A stretch of DNA of 64,000 nt from Croceibacterium atlanticum (GTDB taxonomy: Bacteria > Pseudomonadota > Alphaproteobacteria > Sphingomonadales > Sphingomonadaceae), in the NCBI RefSeq assembly GCF_001008165.2, contig NZ_CP011452.2, positions 682,001 to 746,000 of the forward strand, read 5' to 3'. A model generated the notes under the pieces. It saw nothing but the letters and a program-made list of their open reading frames with translations. It was not told where the DNA came from and did not search any database. The position numbers and the translations under genes were made by a program. Shown here piece by piece: positions 9,127 to 18,299 of the stretch; position 1 is the stretch's first letter; each line of letters opens with the position of its first letter.

Positions 9127-10119
9127 ATGGCTGTGACCGCGGTCAGCTATCACGACACCGTTAACGATCTGCAAGGGCTGCCATTCACTGCGTCAGGCCC
9201 ATTCAGCCGGCCGGAATGGTTCGCCCTGCTGGAAGCATCGGGCGCAAGGCCGGTAATAGCGCTGGCGCGTGATGGTGACGATGCAGTCGCCCTGCCCCTG
9301 ATGCAGCAAGGTTCCGGGCTGGACATTCTCACAAACTGGTACGCCTTTACCTGGACCGATCTGGCCACGAACCATGTCCGGCGGGAAGCATTGCTGGGCG
9401 ATCTCGCCCGCTCGCTTGCCACCCGGGCGAGCCGCATCACCCTGTCAAAGCTGCCTGACGAGGACGGCACGGCAAGCAGGTTTGAACGCGCGTTCCGCAA
9501 GGCAGGCTGGACGGTCTTTCGCGAGATTTGCGATACCAATCATATCCTCACCCTCGCCGGGCATGATTATGCCGATTATCTTGCCGGCAGGCCGGGCAAA
9601 TTGCGCACCACGCTGAAGCGCAAGGCGAAGAAAGTCGAAGTCGAAATTCTCGAACATTTCGATGCAGATGGCTGGGCATCTTACGAATATGTCTATGGTC
9701 ATAGCTGGAAGCCCGAAGAAGGCGATCCCGCCCTGCTGCGCCGCTTCGCGCAACAGGAAGGCGCCGCTGGCCGTATTCGCCTGGGTCTTGCCCGCCATGA
9801 TGGCGAAGTGATTGCCGCGCAGTTCTGGACGGTGGAAAACGGCACGGCCTATATCCACAAGCTGGCCCATCTCGAAAGTGCGAAGCCTTTATCGGCCGGC
9901 ACCACGCTTACGGCCGCCTTGTTCCGGCATGTGATCGATCGCGATCACGTGGAGAAGGTGGATTTCGGCACGGGCAACGATCCCTACAAGGCTGACTGGA
10001 TGGAGGAGACGCGGCCCCGTTACCGCCTGACCTGCATGCGTGCGGGCGATCCGCGAAACTGGCCCGCAATCGCCAGGTCCATGCTCCGCAAGCTTGTTTC
10101 CGGCGAACGCGCTGGCTAG
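9127..10119 (+). CDS. XrtA-associated FemAB/GNAT-like acyltransferase
   Basis: 330 residues. The central and C-terminal part has the acetyltransferase fold found in FemAB-like proteins (KLRTTLKRKAKK, AAQFWTVENGTAYIHKLAH, VEKVDFGTGNDPYKADWM). Orthologues recur beside the acyl carrier protein in exosortase A loci. The ATG at 9127 was preferred because AGGGG lies five bases upstream; an in-frame ATG at 9109 overlaps the start codon of the divergent ligase gene. Donor and acceptor are unknown; the neighbouring acyl carrier protein could supply an acyl donor. Confidence 0.82.
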   Translation: MAVTAVSYHDTVNDLQGLPFTASGPFSRPEWFALLEASGARPVIALARDGDDAVALPLMQQGSGLDILTNWYAFTWTDLATNHVRREALLGDLARSLATRASRITLSKLPDEDGTASRFERAFRKAGWTVFREICDTNHILTLAGHDYADYLAGRPGKLRTTLKRKAKKVEVEILEHFDADGWASYEYVYGHSWKPEEGDPALLRRFAQQEGAAGRIRLGLARHDGEVIAAQFWTVENGTAYIHKLAHLESAKPLSAGTTLTAALFRHVIDRDHVEKVDFGTGNDPYKADWMEETRPRYRLTCMRAGDPRNWPAIARSMLRKLVSGERAG

Positions 10120-10141
10120 GGCAGACGAAGAAGCACGTGTC

Positions 10142-10450
10142 ATGACTTCCCAAGGGGCCGTAAACCCGATGACTGCCGATAGTTGCGCCTTCCAGAGCGC
10201 TGATCCGATCCTGCGAGAAGTCCTGCGGGACGTGCTGGGCCTGACGCAGGAGCGTGTTGCCGAATTTGACGCCGATACCGGCTTGTTCGGGCATCTTCCG
10301 GAACTCGATTCCATGGCTGTCGCCGGTCTGCTGACGGAAATCGAAGACAGGCTCGACATCGTGATCGAAGATGATGATGTCGATGGCGACATGCTGGAAA
10401 CCTATGGGGCGCTGTTGAGCTTCGTCGAAGCCAAGCGCAAGCAAGGTTGA
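10142..10450 (+). CDS. XrtA-associated acyl carrier protein
   Basis: About 102 residues, acidic. The phosphopantetheine site is LPELDSMAV with Ser57, followed by an acidic helix (EIEDRLDIVIEDDDVDGD). Size and motif fit a stand-alone acyl carrier protein distinct from housekeeping AcpP. A second ATG nine codons downstream is possible; neither start has a strong ribosome site. It lies 22 bases after the FemAB gene and 10 bases before hydrolase 2, so it belongs to the plus-strand arm of the XrtA module. It probably carries the intermediate activated by the divergently encoded ligase (inference). Confidence 0.85.
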   Translation: MTSQGAVNPMTADSCAFQSADPILREVLRDVLGLTQERVAEFDADTGLFGHLPELDSMAVAGLLTEIEDRLDIVIEDDDVDGDMLETYGALLSFVEAKRKQG

Positions 10451-10460
10451 CGGGCCGAAC

Positions 10461-11117
10461 GTGATTGCCGCCTGGCCATCGCCCAGCGGCGGAGAAGAAT
10501 ATGCGGTTGTCTTTGACGGCAACCGCGACAGGCGGTTGCTGATCCTCCCGGCGCTGTTCGATGAAAGCAACAAGCTTCGGCATTTCACTGTTGAAGTGAT
10601 GCGGCTGCTCGATGCGGCGGGTATGGATTGCTTCCTGCCCGACCTGCCCGGCTGCAATGAGAGCGTTGCGCCCTTGCCGGAACAGACGCTGGATAGCTGG
10701 CGCAATGCCGCCCAAGCCGCCGCCAGCCATTTTCGCGCGACATATGTGCTTGCCATTCGTGGAGGCGCGCTGGCCGCACCCCCCGGCCTCCCAGGCTGGC
10801 GCTATGGCGCGGTCAAGGGGGAGGCTCTGCTGCGGGCCATGCTTCGCGCCCGTGTGCTGGCAAGCCGTGAAGCCGGGATGGAGGAAAGCCGGGAGGAGTT
10901 GCTGGAACGCGGGAAAGCGGAAGGTCTGCAACTTGCCGGATATCGCCTTGGCCCCGAAATGATCCGCCAATTGCAAGGCGCGCTTCCCGCCGACCTTGTC
11001 GATGTTGCCCAGAATGAACTGGGCGCCCCCGGCCTGTGGTTGCGCGCGGAGCCGGACCATAATCCGGAACAGGCAAGCGCACTGGCCGATCTTCTGGCAA
11101 GGAATCAGTCAGAATGA
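10461..11117 (+). CDS. Exosortase A system-associated hydrolase 2 (alpha/beta hydrolase fold, atypical active site)
   Basis: 218 residues from a GTG start. The first half follows the alpha/beta hydrolase pattern of this XrtA-linked family: LILPALFDESNKLRH, then FLPDLPGCNES. At the nucleophile elbow the sequence is LAIRGGALAA, so the expected serine is absent, as I recall also for family relatives with G-L-R-x-G. It may therefore be a binding or non-canonical protein. The stop overlaps the start of hydrolase 1 by four bases. Substrate unknown. Confidence 0.75.
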   Translation: MIAAWPSPSGGEEYAVVFDGNRDRRLLILPALFDESNKLRHFTVEVMRLLDAAGMDCFLPDLPGCNESVAPLPEQTLDSWRNAAQAAASHFRATYVLAIRGGALAAPPGLPGWRYGAVKGEALLRAMLRARVLASREAGMEESREELLERGKAEGLQLAGYRLGPEMIRQLQGALPADLVDVAQNELGAPGLWLRAEPDHNPEQASALADLLARNQSE

Positions 11118-11884
11118 GCCGGCGCCATATCCAGTTTGCCTGCGAGACGGAGCAACTTCTCGGAACGCTGGACGATGCACCGGGGACCACGGGCCTGCTC
11201 ATGGTCACGGGCGGCAATGAAACCCGCGCGGGCGCGTTTTCCGGGCAGGCGCAACTGGCCGCCCGTATCGCATCGGCCGGCCACCCCGTCTTCCGCTTCG
11301 ATCGGCGCGGCGTGGGTGACAGCAGCGGAAAGAATGGCGGCTTCCGCGAAAGCGGGCGGGACATCGCCGCCGGTTTCGCGGCCTTTTTCCAGGAACGGCC
11401 AGACATGACGCGGGTGGTCGGCTTCGGCAATTGCGATGCAGCCAGCGCGCTGATGCTGTTTAGCGGTGGGGGATGCCATTCGCTCGTCCTCGCCAATCCG
11501 TGGACCTTTGAAGAAGATGATGGCGCGCTTCCGCCCGAAGCGATCCGCGCGCGCTATGCCGAAAAGCTAAGGAACCCGCGTGAACTGCTCCGCCTGTTGG
11601 GCGGCAAGGTATCCATTTCCAAACTGGCAGGGGGCGTGCTGCGCGCCATGCGCCCCGCCCCGCCGCCGACCAATCTGGCCCAGGAAATAGCCAGCGGGCT
11701 GGAAGCTTTTGACGGGCCGGCCCGCATCCTTCTGGCCGGTCGGGACCGCACGGCCCGCGCTTTTCTTGGCGTGTGGAACGCCGATGATCCGCGGCTTTCA
11801 ATCCGACCGGACGCGGATCATGCCTTCTCGGACCAGGGATCGCGCGACTGGCTCTTCGCCCATTTGCTGGAAGCGCTAGCGTAG
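11114..11884 (+). CDS. Exosortase A system-associated hydrolase 1 (alpha/beta hydrolase)
   Basis: 256 residues. Alpha/beta hydrolase fold with VTGGNETRAGAFSGQA, the FRFDRRGVGDSSG strand-loop, and the elbow GFGNCDAASA, where Cys107 replaces the usual serine. A late acid/histidine pair is seen in RPDADHAFSDQG. The product matches the XrtA-linked hydrolase 1 family. It is coupled to hydrolase 2 by a four-base ATGA overlap and ends nine bases inside the convergent methyltransferase gene. It could act as thioesterase or acyltransferase on the ACP-bound product (inference). Confidence 0.85.
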   Translation: MSRRHIQFACETEQLLGTLDDAPGTTGLLMVTGGNETRAGAFSGQAQLAARIASAGHPVFRFDRRGVGDSSGKNGGFRESGRDIAAGFAAFFQERPDMTRVVGFGNCDAASALMLFSGGGCHSLVLANPWTFEEDDGALPPEAIRARYAEKLRNPRELLRLLGGKVSISKLAGGVLRAMRPAPPPTNLAQEIASGLEAFDGPARILLAGRDRTARAFLGVWNADDPRLSIRPDADHAFSDQGSRDWLFAHLLEALA

Positions 11885-13072
11885 GAACAGGCTGGCCAGT
11901 TCCACATGGGTGGACCAGCGAAACTGCCCGACGGGGCGCAATTCGGCCAGCCTGAAACCGGCATCCATCAGGATTCTGCCATCGCGGGCCCAGCTGGAAG
12001 GGTTGCAGCTGATATAGGCTATCCGGGAAACGCCGCTTTGCGCCAATTGTTCGATCTGGCTGCGCGCCCCGGCACGAGGCGGATCGAGCAGGACACCGTC
12101 AAAGCCTTCCAGTTCTTTCGCGCGCATCGGGTTGCGGAACAGGTCGCGATGCACGGCCTCTACCGGCAAACGCGCCCGGCCCGCGGCCGAACGGCAGGCC
12201 AGAAAGGCATCGCGCGCCGCCTCCGCCGCGATCACTCGCGACGATCCAGCCAGAGCAAAGGCAAAGGTGCCCAGACCGGCGAACAGGTCCGCCACATTGG
12301 CGCATCCGCCCAGCCAGTCCCGCGCAGCCGCGGTCAAGGCTGCCTCCCCATCGGGCGTGGCCTGCAGAAATGCACCGGCCGGATAATCGACCGGCACATT
12401 GGAAAGGGTCACCGTGACCGGGTCCGGTTCCCAGAAAACTTCCGGGCCATAGCCCTGGTCCAGCATCAGCCGGGCCAGACCCTTGTCGCGGCAGAAATCG
12501 AGAAGCGCCTCGGTTTCTTCCAGGCCGCCTAGCTCCAGCCCCTTGATCGAACAATCGACGCCCTGATCGCACCGGACAAGTTCGATCTCCAGCGCATAGC
12601 GTCCCTTGCGCCGCCCCAGCATCACCCGGAGCGGTTCGACCATGGCGAAAAGTTCGGGCGCCAGGACATGGCATTCGCGCATATCCACGACGCGATGCGA
12701 TCCCGCTTCATTGAAACCGATAACTGGCCGGCCGCCGCCATTGATGGCGCGCAATGTGGCGCGCCTGCGGCTGCGCGGTGGGGAGAGGTGCGGCGGATAT
12801 ACTTTCTCCGCCTCCATCCCCTGCCCATGTGCAGCCAGAACCACCCGGTCGCGCACGAAATCGCCCAGCGTCTCCTCGTCGAAATGCTGCAACTGGCATC
12901 CGCCGCATTTTCCGAAATGGCGGCAGGGCGGCGCAACGTGATGCGGCCCTTCGCGCAAACTGCCATCAGCCAGCAACAGATCGCCGGGCGCGGCCATGGC
13001 CACATGTTTGCCGGACGCGGTAACGCCGTCGCCCTTGGCGGCGACGCGCAGGATTTCTTCAGTTTCACTCAC
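11876..13072 (-). CDS. RumA/RlmD-family class I rRNA m5U methyltransferase
   Basis: 398 residues. An N-terminal OB-like segment is followed by an iron-sulfur motif C50-x5-C56-x2-C59 (CRHFGKCGGC). The SAM-binding motif is DLFAGLGTFAFAL and the catalytic region LLDPPRAGA...YISCNPSSW holds the nucleophilic Cys of RNA m5U methyltransferases. It would methylate a uridine in rRNA (or tRNA) using S-adenosylmethionine. The start overlaps the stop of the NAD(P)HX repair gene by four bases. Which uridine is modified cannot be told from sequence. Confidence 0.88.
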   Translation of the reverse strand: MSETEEILRVAAKGDGVTASGKHVAMAAPGDLLLADGSLREGPHHVAPPCRHFGKCGGCQLQHFDEETLGDFVRDRVVLAAHGQGMEAEKVYPPHLSPPRSRRRATLRAINGGGRPVIGFNEAGSHRVVDMRECHVLAPELFAMVEPLRVMLGRRKGRYALEIELVRCDQGVDCSIKGLELGGLEETEALLDFCRDKGLARLMLDQGYGPEVFWEPDPVTVTLSNVPVDYPAGAFLQATPDGEAALTAAARDWLGGCANVADLFAGLGTFAFALAGSSRVIAAEAARDAFLACRSAAGRARLPVEAVHRDLFRNPMRAKELEGFDGVLLDPPRAGARSQIEQLAQSGVSRIAYISCNPSSWARDGRILMDAGFRLAELRPVGQFRWSTHVELASLFLR

Positions 13073-14457
13073 AGGCAGGCCGCGTAGGCGCCTGCGAGGG
13101 ATCTGACCAGATCGGAAGGTGTGAAAACCGGGCCTGCCTGATGCGCAGCTTCTCCATGCAACCAGATTGCCTGCGCTGCGGCATCGACCGGCGCGGCACC
13201 ATTGGCCAGCCTGCTGGCAATCAGCCCCGCCAGCACATCCCCGGTCCCCGCCGTGGAGAGCCAGCTTGGCGCGGGCCGTGCGATTCGCAATTCGCCATCC
13301 GGGGCGGCGACCAGCGTATCGGGCCCTTTTGCCGCCACAACCGCACCCGATTTGCGGGCGAGTTCATGCAGGTGGCCAATGCGGTCTTCCCCCTCAATCC
13401 CAAAGGCAGAAAACAGCTGCGCCAGTTCGCCCGAATGCGGCGTCAGGATCAACGGAGCCGTGCGTGCCGCCAGCATGGCGGGCCGCAACAGTACCAGCGC
13501 ATCGGCATCGAGCACGGTTGGCAAATCCCTGGCGAGCACAGCGGAAAGACGGTGCTGCGCCGCATCGTCTCGCGTCAGTCCCGGCCCCACCAGAAGCGCG
13601 GCGATCCTTCTATCCGCCAGGGCATGTTCGAGCGGTGAAGTATCGATTACCAATTCATCCGGCGCGCATTGCGGGTGGTGATCCGCGAACAGCTTAATAT
13701 AGCCCGCTCCGCCATGTGCAGCCGCGCGGCACGCCAGCATGGCCGCCCCCGGCATGGCCCCGCCGACGATTGCGAGAAGGCCGCGCGTATATTTATGCGC
13801 ATCCCGCGCTGGTGTGGGGAGATGTGGGCGACGGATCATGGTGCCGGCATCGGCCACCCTGCCAATTCCGATATCGACGAGACGCCTTTCCCCCATGGCC
13901 TGCATGGCGGGCATCAGCCAATGGGCATATTTCCACGCGCCGAGCGAAATGGTGAGGTCATAATCAGGCAGGCCGTCATTCAATGGCTGGCCGCTATCGC
14001 TTTCGATCCCGCTGGGCAGGTCGATCGCCACACGCGTGGCATGGTCTTCCGCCAGGCGGCAAACCAGTGCGGCAAGTTCATCTGAAAGCGGCCGCCCCAG
14101 CCCGCTGCCGAAAAGGCAATCGACGAATACACCGCCCTTGCCCATTTCTGCGAATGGACCGTGATAGGCAGCTCTTGCCGCGCGCGCCGCATCGGTCGCC
14201 GGCTCCAGCGGCGCGACAATTGACACCGGCAAGCCGCGACGCAGCAATTCCCGTGCGATTACATAGCCATCGCCGCCATTATTGCCGGGGCCGCACAACA
14301 CGGTGACGCTGCGGCCACCAGCCACGCGCCAGACCCATTCAGCGGCGCCTTTCCCGGCGCAATCCATCAGGCTTTCAACAGTTTCGCCGCCGTCGATCAG
14401 CGACTGTTCGGCGGCGCGCATTTGCGCAACGCTCAAGACCTGGTCAATCGCCGCCAT
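13069..14457 (-). CDS. nnr: Bifunctional NAD(P)H-hydrate epimerase / ADP-dependent NAD(P)HX dehydratase
   Basis: About 462 residues. The N-terminal YjeF epimerase domain (about 1-205) shows VLCGPGNNGGDGYVIA and DCLFGSGLGRPL. The C-terminal carbohydrate-kinase-like dehydratase domain has KGPDTLVAAPDGE and STAGTGDVLAGL. Together they repair hydrated NADH and NADPH. The ATG at 14457 is favoured; an upstream TTG is possible. It overlaps the end of the small lipoprotein gene upstream and is coupled to the RNA methyltransferase downstream. Confidence 0.93.
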   Translation of the reverse strand: MAAIDQVLSVAQMRAAEQSLIDGGETVESLMDCAGKGAAEWVWRVAGGRSVTVLCGPGNNGGDGYVIARELLRRGLPVSIVAPLEPATDAARAARAAYHGPFAEMGKGGVFVDCLFGSGLGRPLSDELAALVCRLAEDHATRVAIDLPSGIESDSGQPLNDGLPDYDLTISLGAWKYAHWLMPAMQAMGERRLVDIGIGRVADAGTMIRRPHLPTPARDAHKYTRGLLAIVGGAMPGAAMLACRAAAHGGAGYIKLFADHHPQCAPDELVIDTSPLEHALADRRIAALLVGPGLTRDDAAQHRLSAVLARDLPTVLDADALVLLRPAMLAARTAPLILTPHSGELAQLFSAFGIEGEDRIGHLHELARKSGAVVAAKGPDTLVAAPDGELRIARPAPSWLSTAGTGDVLAGLIASRLANGAAPVDAAAQAIWLHGEAAHQAGPVFTPSDLVRSLAGAYAACL

Positions 14458-14797
14458 GGCCGCCAATCGTCGCGGGCAGGCGATATTTGTCTGCCCCGAC
14501 GCTCACTTCTATTCCATTGTCCAGCAGGCTGATCCGGGCCGGTTCGGCACCGTCCGCAGTGGCCACGCCATTCCCATCCGCCAGCACTTCGAACCGGCGG
14601 AACCCGCCATCGGGATGGCGCAGCACGAGCATCAATCGGCCATCTTCTATCCGGCGCTCCACGCCGCATTGCCGCTCGAACCCGGCAGCGCCGCCGAGTG
14701 CACATTCGATCATGGAAGCGGGATCGCCCGATGCCCCGTCAGCCGCGCCGGAACAGGCGCCCAGCGCGCCCAGCAGGCCGGGCGCGAGCAAACGCAT
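14444..14797 (-). CDS. Small hypothetical lipoprotein
   Basis: 117 residues. A short signal ends LLGALGAC-SG, fitting a lipobox, then a compact beta-rich region (RLMLVLRHPDGGFRRFEVL, ISLLDNGIEVSVGADKYRLP). I do not recognise the family. The ATG at 14797 sits in TGATG, sharing bases with the ilvD stop, and the 3' end overlaps nnr, so ilvD, this gene, nnr and the methyltransferase look like one coupled unit. Probably exported and membrane-anchored; function unknown. Confidence 0.72.
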   Translation of the reverse strand: MRLLAPGLLGALGACSGAADGASGDPASMIECALGGAAGFERQCGVERRIEDGRLMLVLRHPDGGFRRFEVLADGNGVATADGAEPARISLLDNGIEVSVGADKYRLPATIGGHGGD

Positions 14798-16656
14798 CAA
14801 CGGGCGACCCTGATCTGGCTGACATCGCGCACGGCGCCGCGCGCCGCGCTGGTGGTCATCGCCGCATAGGCCTGCAGCGCGGCGGATACCTTGCGCTGCC
14901 GCGGCTTGGCGGGCTGCCAGGCGGCGTCGCCCTTCGCTTCCATTGCTGCCCTGCGCGCGGCCAGTTCCTCTTCGGAAATGGCAAGCTTGATGGTGCGACC
15001 GGGAATGTCGATTTCGATCGTGTCCCCATCCTGAACCAGCCCGATCGTGCCGCCTTCCGCCGCCTCTGGCGAAACGTGGCCGATGGAAAGGCCGGATGTT
15101 CCGCCGGAAAAGCGGCCATCGGTGATCAGCGCGCAGGCGGCGCCCAAACCCTTCGATTTGAGATAGCTGGTCGGATAGAGCATTTCCTGCATGCCCGGCC
15201 CGCCGCGCGGCCCTTCATAACGGATCACCACGACATCGCCCGCCACGACCTGATCGGTCAGGATCGCGGTAACGGCGGCATCCTGGCTTTCAAAAACCTT
15301 GGCCGGGCCGGTGAATTTGAGGATGGAATCATCCACGCCAGCGGTTTTCACGATACAGCCATCCAGCGCGATATTCCCCGAAAGCACGGCCAGCCCGCCA
15401 TCCTTGCTGAAAGCATGATCGGCGGAACGGATCACGCCATTTTCCCGGTCCAGATCCAGCGATTCCCAACGGCGGGACTGGCTGAAAGCCGTCTGCGTGG
15501 GGACACCGCCCGGCGCGGCGGCATAGAATTCATGCACCTTGTTGTTCTGTGTGCGGCCGATATCCCAGTCTTCCAGCGCGTCCGCCATGGTCGGGCTATG
15601 CACTGTGGGCAGCGCGGTATTGAGCAGGCCGGCTTTCTCCAGCTCGCCCAGGATCGACATGATACCGCCCGCGCGGTGCACATCTTCCATGTGCACATCG
15701 GATTTTGCGGGCGCGACCTTGCACAGCACGGGCACCTGACGCGACAGCTTGTCGATATGTTCCATGGTGAAATCGACACCTGCTTCCTGCGCAGCGGCAA
15801 GCAGATGCAGCACCGTATTCGTGGAACCGCCCATGGCGATATCCAGCGACATGGCGTTCTGGAAAGCATGGAAGCTGGCGATGGAACGCGGCAGCACGCT
15901 TTCGTCGTCTTCCTCGTAATATCTCTTCGCCAGCGTCACCACCAGGCGGCCGGCACGTTCGAACAATTGCTGCCGGTCGGAATGGGTTGCCAGTTGCGAG
16001 CCATTGCCCGGCAGGGAAAGGCCCAGCGCTTCCGTCAGGCAGTTCATGGAATTGGCCGTGAACATACCGGAACAGGATCCGCAGGTGGGACAGGCCGAGC
16101 GTTCGATGGTCTCGACTTCCTCGTCCGTCATCTTGTCATCGGCGGCGGCAACCATGGCATCCACCAGATCCAGCGCGACTTCCTTGCCCCGCAGCTGGAC
16201 CTTGCCCGCTTCCATCGGGCCGCCGGATACGAAGACGACCGGAATGTTCAGCCGCATCGCCGCCATCAGCATTCCGGGCGTGATCTTGTCGCAATTGGAA
16301 ATGCAGACCATCGCATCGGCGCAATGGGCATTGACCATATATTCCACGCTATCGGCGATCAGGTCACGGCTGGGCAGGCTGTAGAGCATGCCGTCATGGC
16401 CCATGGCGATCCCGTCATCGACGGCGATAGTGTTGAATTCCTTCGCCACGCCGCCTGCTGCTTCTATCTCGCGCGCGACGAGCTGGCCCAGATCCTTCAA
16501 ATGGACATGCCCCGGCACGAACTGGGTGAAGCTGTTCACCACGGCGATAATCGGCTTGCCGAAATCCCCGTCCTTCATGCCCGTCGCGCGCCAGAGGCCG
16601 CGCGCGCCGGCCATGTTGCGGCCGTGGGTGGAAGTGCGTGAACGATAGGCAGGCAT
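14797..16656 (-). CDS. ilvD: Dihydroxy-acid dehydratase
   Basis: 619 residues, the usual length for the E. coli-type enzyme. The start [19 protein letters not shown] aligns directly with the E. coli N terminus, fixing the ATG at 16656 rather than an upstream in-frame start. Iron-sulfur and substrate motifs are visible: [23 protein letters not shown] and [14 protein letters not shown]. It dehydrates 2,3-dihydroxy acids to 2-oxo acids in branched-chain amino acid synthesis. It heads a minus-strand run with the small lipoprotein, nnr and the methyltransferase. Confidence 0.97.
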   Translation of the reverse strand: MPAYRSRTSTHGRNMAGARGLWRATGMKDGDFGKPIIAVVNSFTQFVPGHVHLKDLGQLVAREIEAAGGVAKEFNTIAVDDGIAMGHDGMLYSLPSRDLIADSVEYMVNAHCADAMVCISNCDKITPGMLMAAMRLNIPVVFVSGGPMEAGKVQLRGKEVALDLVDAMVAAADDKMTDEEVETIERSACPTCGSCSGMFTANSMNCLTEALGLSLPGNGSQLATHSDRQQLFERAGRLVVTLAKRYYEEDDESVLPRSIASFHAFQNAMSLDIAMGGSTNTVLHLLAAAQEAGVDFTMEHIDKLSRQVPVLCKVAPAKSDVHMEDVHRAGGIMSILGELEKAGLLNTALPTVHSPTMADALEDWDIGRTQNNKVHEFYAAAPGGVPTQTAFSQSRRWESLDLDRENGVIRSADHAFSKDGGLAVLSGNIALDGCIVKTAGVDDSILKFTGPAKVFESQDAAVTAILTDQVVAGDVVVIRYEGPRGGPGMQEMLYPTSYLKSKGLGAACALITDGRFSGGTSGLSIGHVSPEAAEGGTIGLVQDGDTIEIDIPGRTIKLAISEEELAARRAAMEAKGDAAWQPAKPRQRKVSAALQAYAAMTTSAARGAVRDVSQIRVAR

Positions 16657-16760
16657 GTTTTGTTTTCCGCTGGATTGAAAATTGGAAATATTGTTTCCGC
16701 GGCCCACTATAACAGATGGGCTTGCAGTCGAAGCATAAATTGCAGGAAAGGCAGAGCCGC

Positions 16761-17480
16761 CTATTCCAGTTCCTGTGCCACACGCCCGGCTATATCGGCG
16801 ATCATCGCCGCCCAGCGGGCCTGCCCTGCTTCATCCTCGATCAGATCGTTGCGCAATTCGATGGCGAGATAGGGCCGGCCATGCGCTTCTGCATGGCGGT
16901 TCATCGTGGCATTGAGCAGCCGGCCCGAATAAGGTTCGTTATCACCTACTTTCACGCCCTGCGCGGCGAACAGGCGAAGCGCATGCTGCGCGGCGCGATC
17001 ATCCTGGTTGTAGAGTATGCCGATTTCCCACGGCCGGGCCTGCGCATCACTTTCCAGCGCGGGGGTGAAGCTGTGGATCGACAGGATCAGGCCCGGCTCC
17101 GCAGCGTCCAGCCATTCGGCCATCGCCTGGTGATAGGGGATGTAATAATCGCGGATCCGCCTTTCCCGGTCGGCGCCGATATTGCCCGGGATCAGGTGCC
17201 CGTCACTCATTTCCGGGATCAGGCCGGGAGAATCCTCTTCCCGGTGAAGATCGATCACGAGCCGGCTGATGCAGGCGAGATGGGCCGGGATATCATGGCG
17301 GCGGGCAAGCCGTTCGGTAACGCCGGCAGCGCCGATATCCCATGCGATATGCTTTTCCATCAATTCTGCCGGGACACCCAGTTCGATCCCGTCAGGCACA
17401 TGGTTGGAAGCATGATCGCACACCGCGACAATGCCGCCTTTATGCGGCGTGCCGATCTGTTCGAACAGCAATTCGCTCAT
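16761..17480 (-). CDS. N-formylglutamate amidohydrolase family protein
   Basis: 239 residues. The N-terminal metal/substrate motif [12 protein letters not shown] and the later [20 protein letters not shown] and SIHSFTP are characteristic of the N-formylglutamate deformylase family. The ATG at 17480 overlaps the ispE stop in ATGA, which decides the start over an upstream alternative. No other histidine-degradation genes are nearby, so substrate assignment to N-formylglutamate is only by family. Confidence 0.9.
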   Translation of the reverse strand: MSELLFEQIGTPHKGGIVAVCDHASNHVPDGIELGVPAELMEKHIAWDIGAAGVTERLARRHDIPAHLACISRLVIDLHREEDSPGLIPEMSDGHLIPGNIGADRERRIRDYYIPYHQAMAEWLDAAEPGLILSIHSFTPALESDAQARPWEIGILYNQDDRAAQHALRLFAAQGVKVGDNEPYSGRLLNATMNRHAEAHGRPYLAIELRNDLIEDEAGQARWAAMIADIAGRVAQELE

Positions 17481-18289
17481 CGCAGGGATCCTTGCATCTG
17501 CCACCAGTCCTTGTGCTCCAGAGCCAGCTTTTCCGAGGCTTCGCGCATGACGTCATGGCTGCTATACGTCGCAAAACAGGTCGCGCCCGATCCACTCATC
17601 CGGACCAGATCGGCGCCGGTATCTTGCAGAACCTCCAGCACATCGGCGATCTGCGGACATTGCGATATCGCCGGGGCTTCCAGATCGTTCCGGCCTTCCT
17701 GTGCGATCCGCGATACCGGGCCATCGGGCAGCGGCCCTCTATCCTGGCCATCCCAGGCCTTGAACACCGGCCCGGTGGATAAAGCTATGCGCGGATTGAC
17801 CAGCAGAACCGCCTTGCCGGCCAGATCGTTTTCCACCGGTTCAAGCTCGGTACCCGTGCCCCGGCCAATGCAGGTCCTGCTGGCCACGCAGGCGGGCACA
17901 TCGGCCCCAAGCCGTGCCGCGCGCTGATGCCAGTCATCCGGCAATCCATATGCCTCGCCGATCAGGCGGAAAACCGCACCCGCATCGGCAGAGCCACCGC
18001 CCAGCCCCGCCGCCACGGGCAGGTTCTTTTCCAGCTCGATCGCAAGCCCATCACCATGAGGCAGCGCAGTCAGTGCCTGTAAAACAATATTGCCAAACGG
18101 GTCAGTAAGTTGGTCGGCAAACTCGCCGGTAATTCTCAGTTCGTCCCGCTGCGCGCTGCGCGCCACGAGCCGGTCGCCCGCATCGACAAAGGCGAACAGG
18201 CTCTCCAGCTCGTGATAACCATCATCCCTCCGCCGCCGCACATGCAGCGCCAGGTTTATCTTGGCATAGGCTGTTTCGGTCAGGCGCAA
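17477..18289 (-). CDS. ispE: 4-diphosphocytidyl-2-C-methyl-D-erythritol kinase
   Basis: 270 residues, GHMP kinase fold. The N-terminal motif AYAKINLALHV and the ATP loop PVAAGLGGGSADAGA (about 91-105) are diagnostic, as is the C-terminal MSGSGATCFA. It phosphorylates CDP-methylerythritol in the non-mevalonate isoprenoid pathway. The likely start is TTG at 18289, ten bases after the upstream oxidoreductase stop; no ATG fits the family N terminus. The stop overlaps the amidohydrolase start. Confidence 0.95.
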   Translation of the reverse strand: MRLTETAYAKINLALHVRRRRDDGYHELESLFAFVDAGDRLVARSAQRDELRITGEFADQLTDPFGNIVLQALTALPHGDGLAIELEKNLPVAAGLGGGSADAGAVFRLIGEAYGLPDDWHQRAARLGADVPACVASRTCIGRGTGTELEPVENDLAGKAVLLVNPRIALSTGPVFKAWDGQDRGPLPDGPVSRIAQEGRNDLEAPAISQCPQIADVLEVLQDTGADLVRMSGSGATCFATYSSHDVMREASEKLALEHKDWWQMQGSLR

Positions 18290-18299
18290 GCGATGATGC

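Noticed and set aside
14698-16641. Long open frame antisense to ilvD (647 codons)
   Set aside because: It mirrors a fully recognised dehydratase gene in high G+C DNA, where antisense frames stay open by codon bias; the product is His/Gln/Arg-rich with no family.
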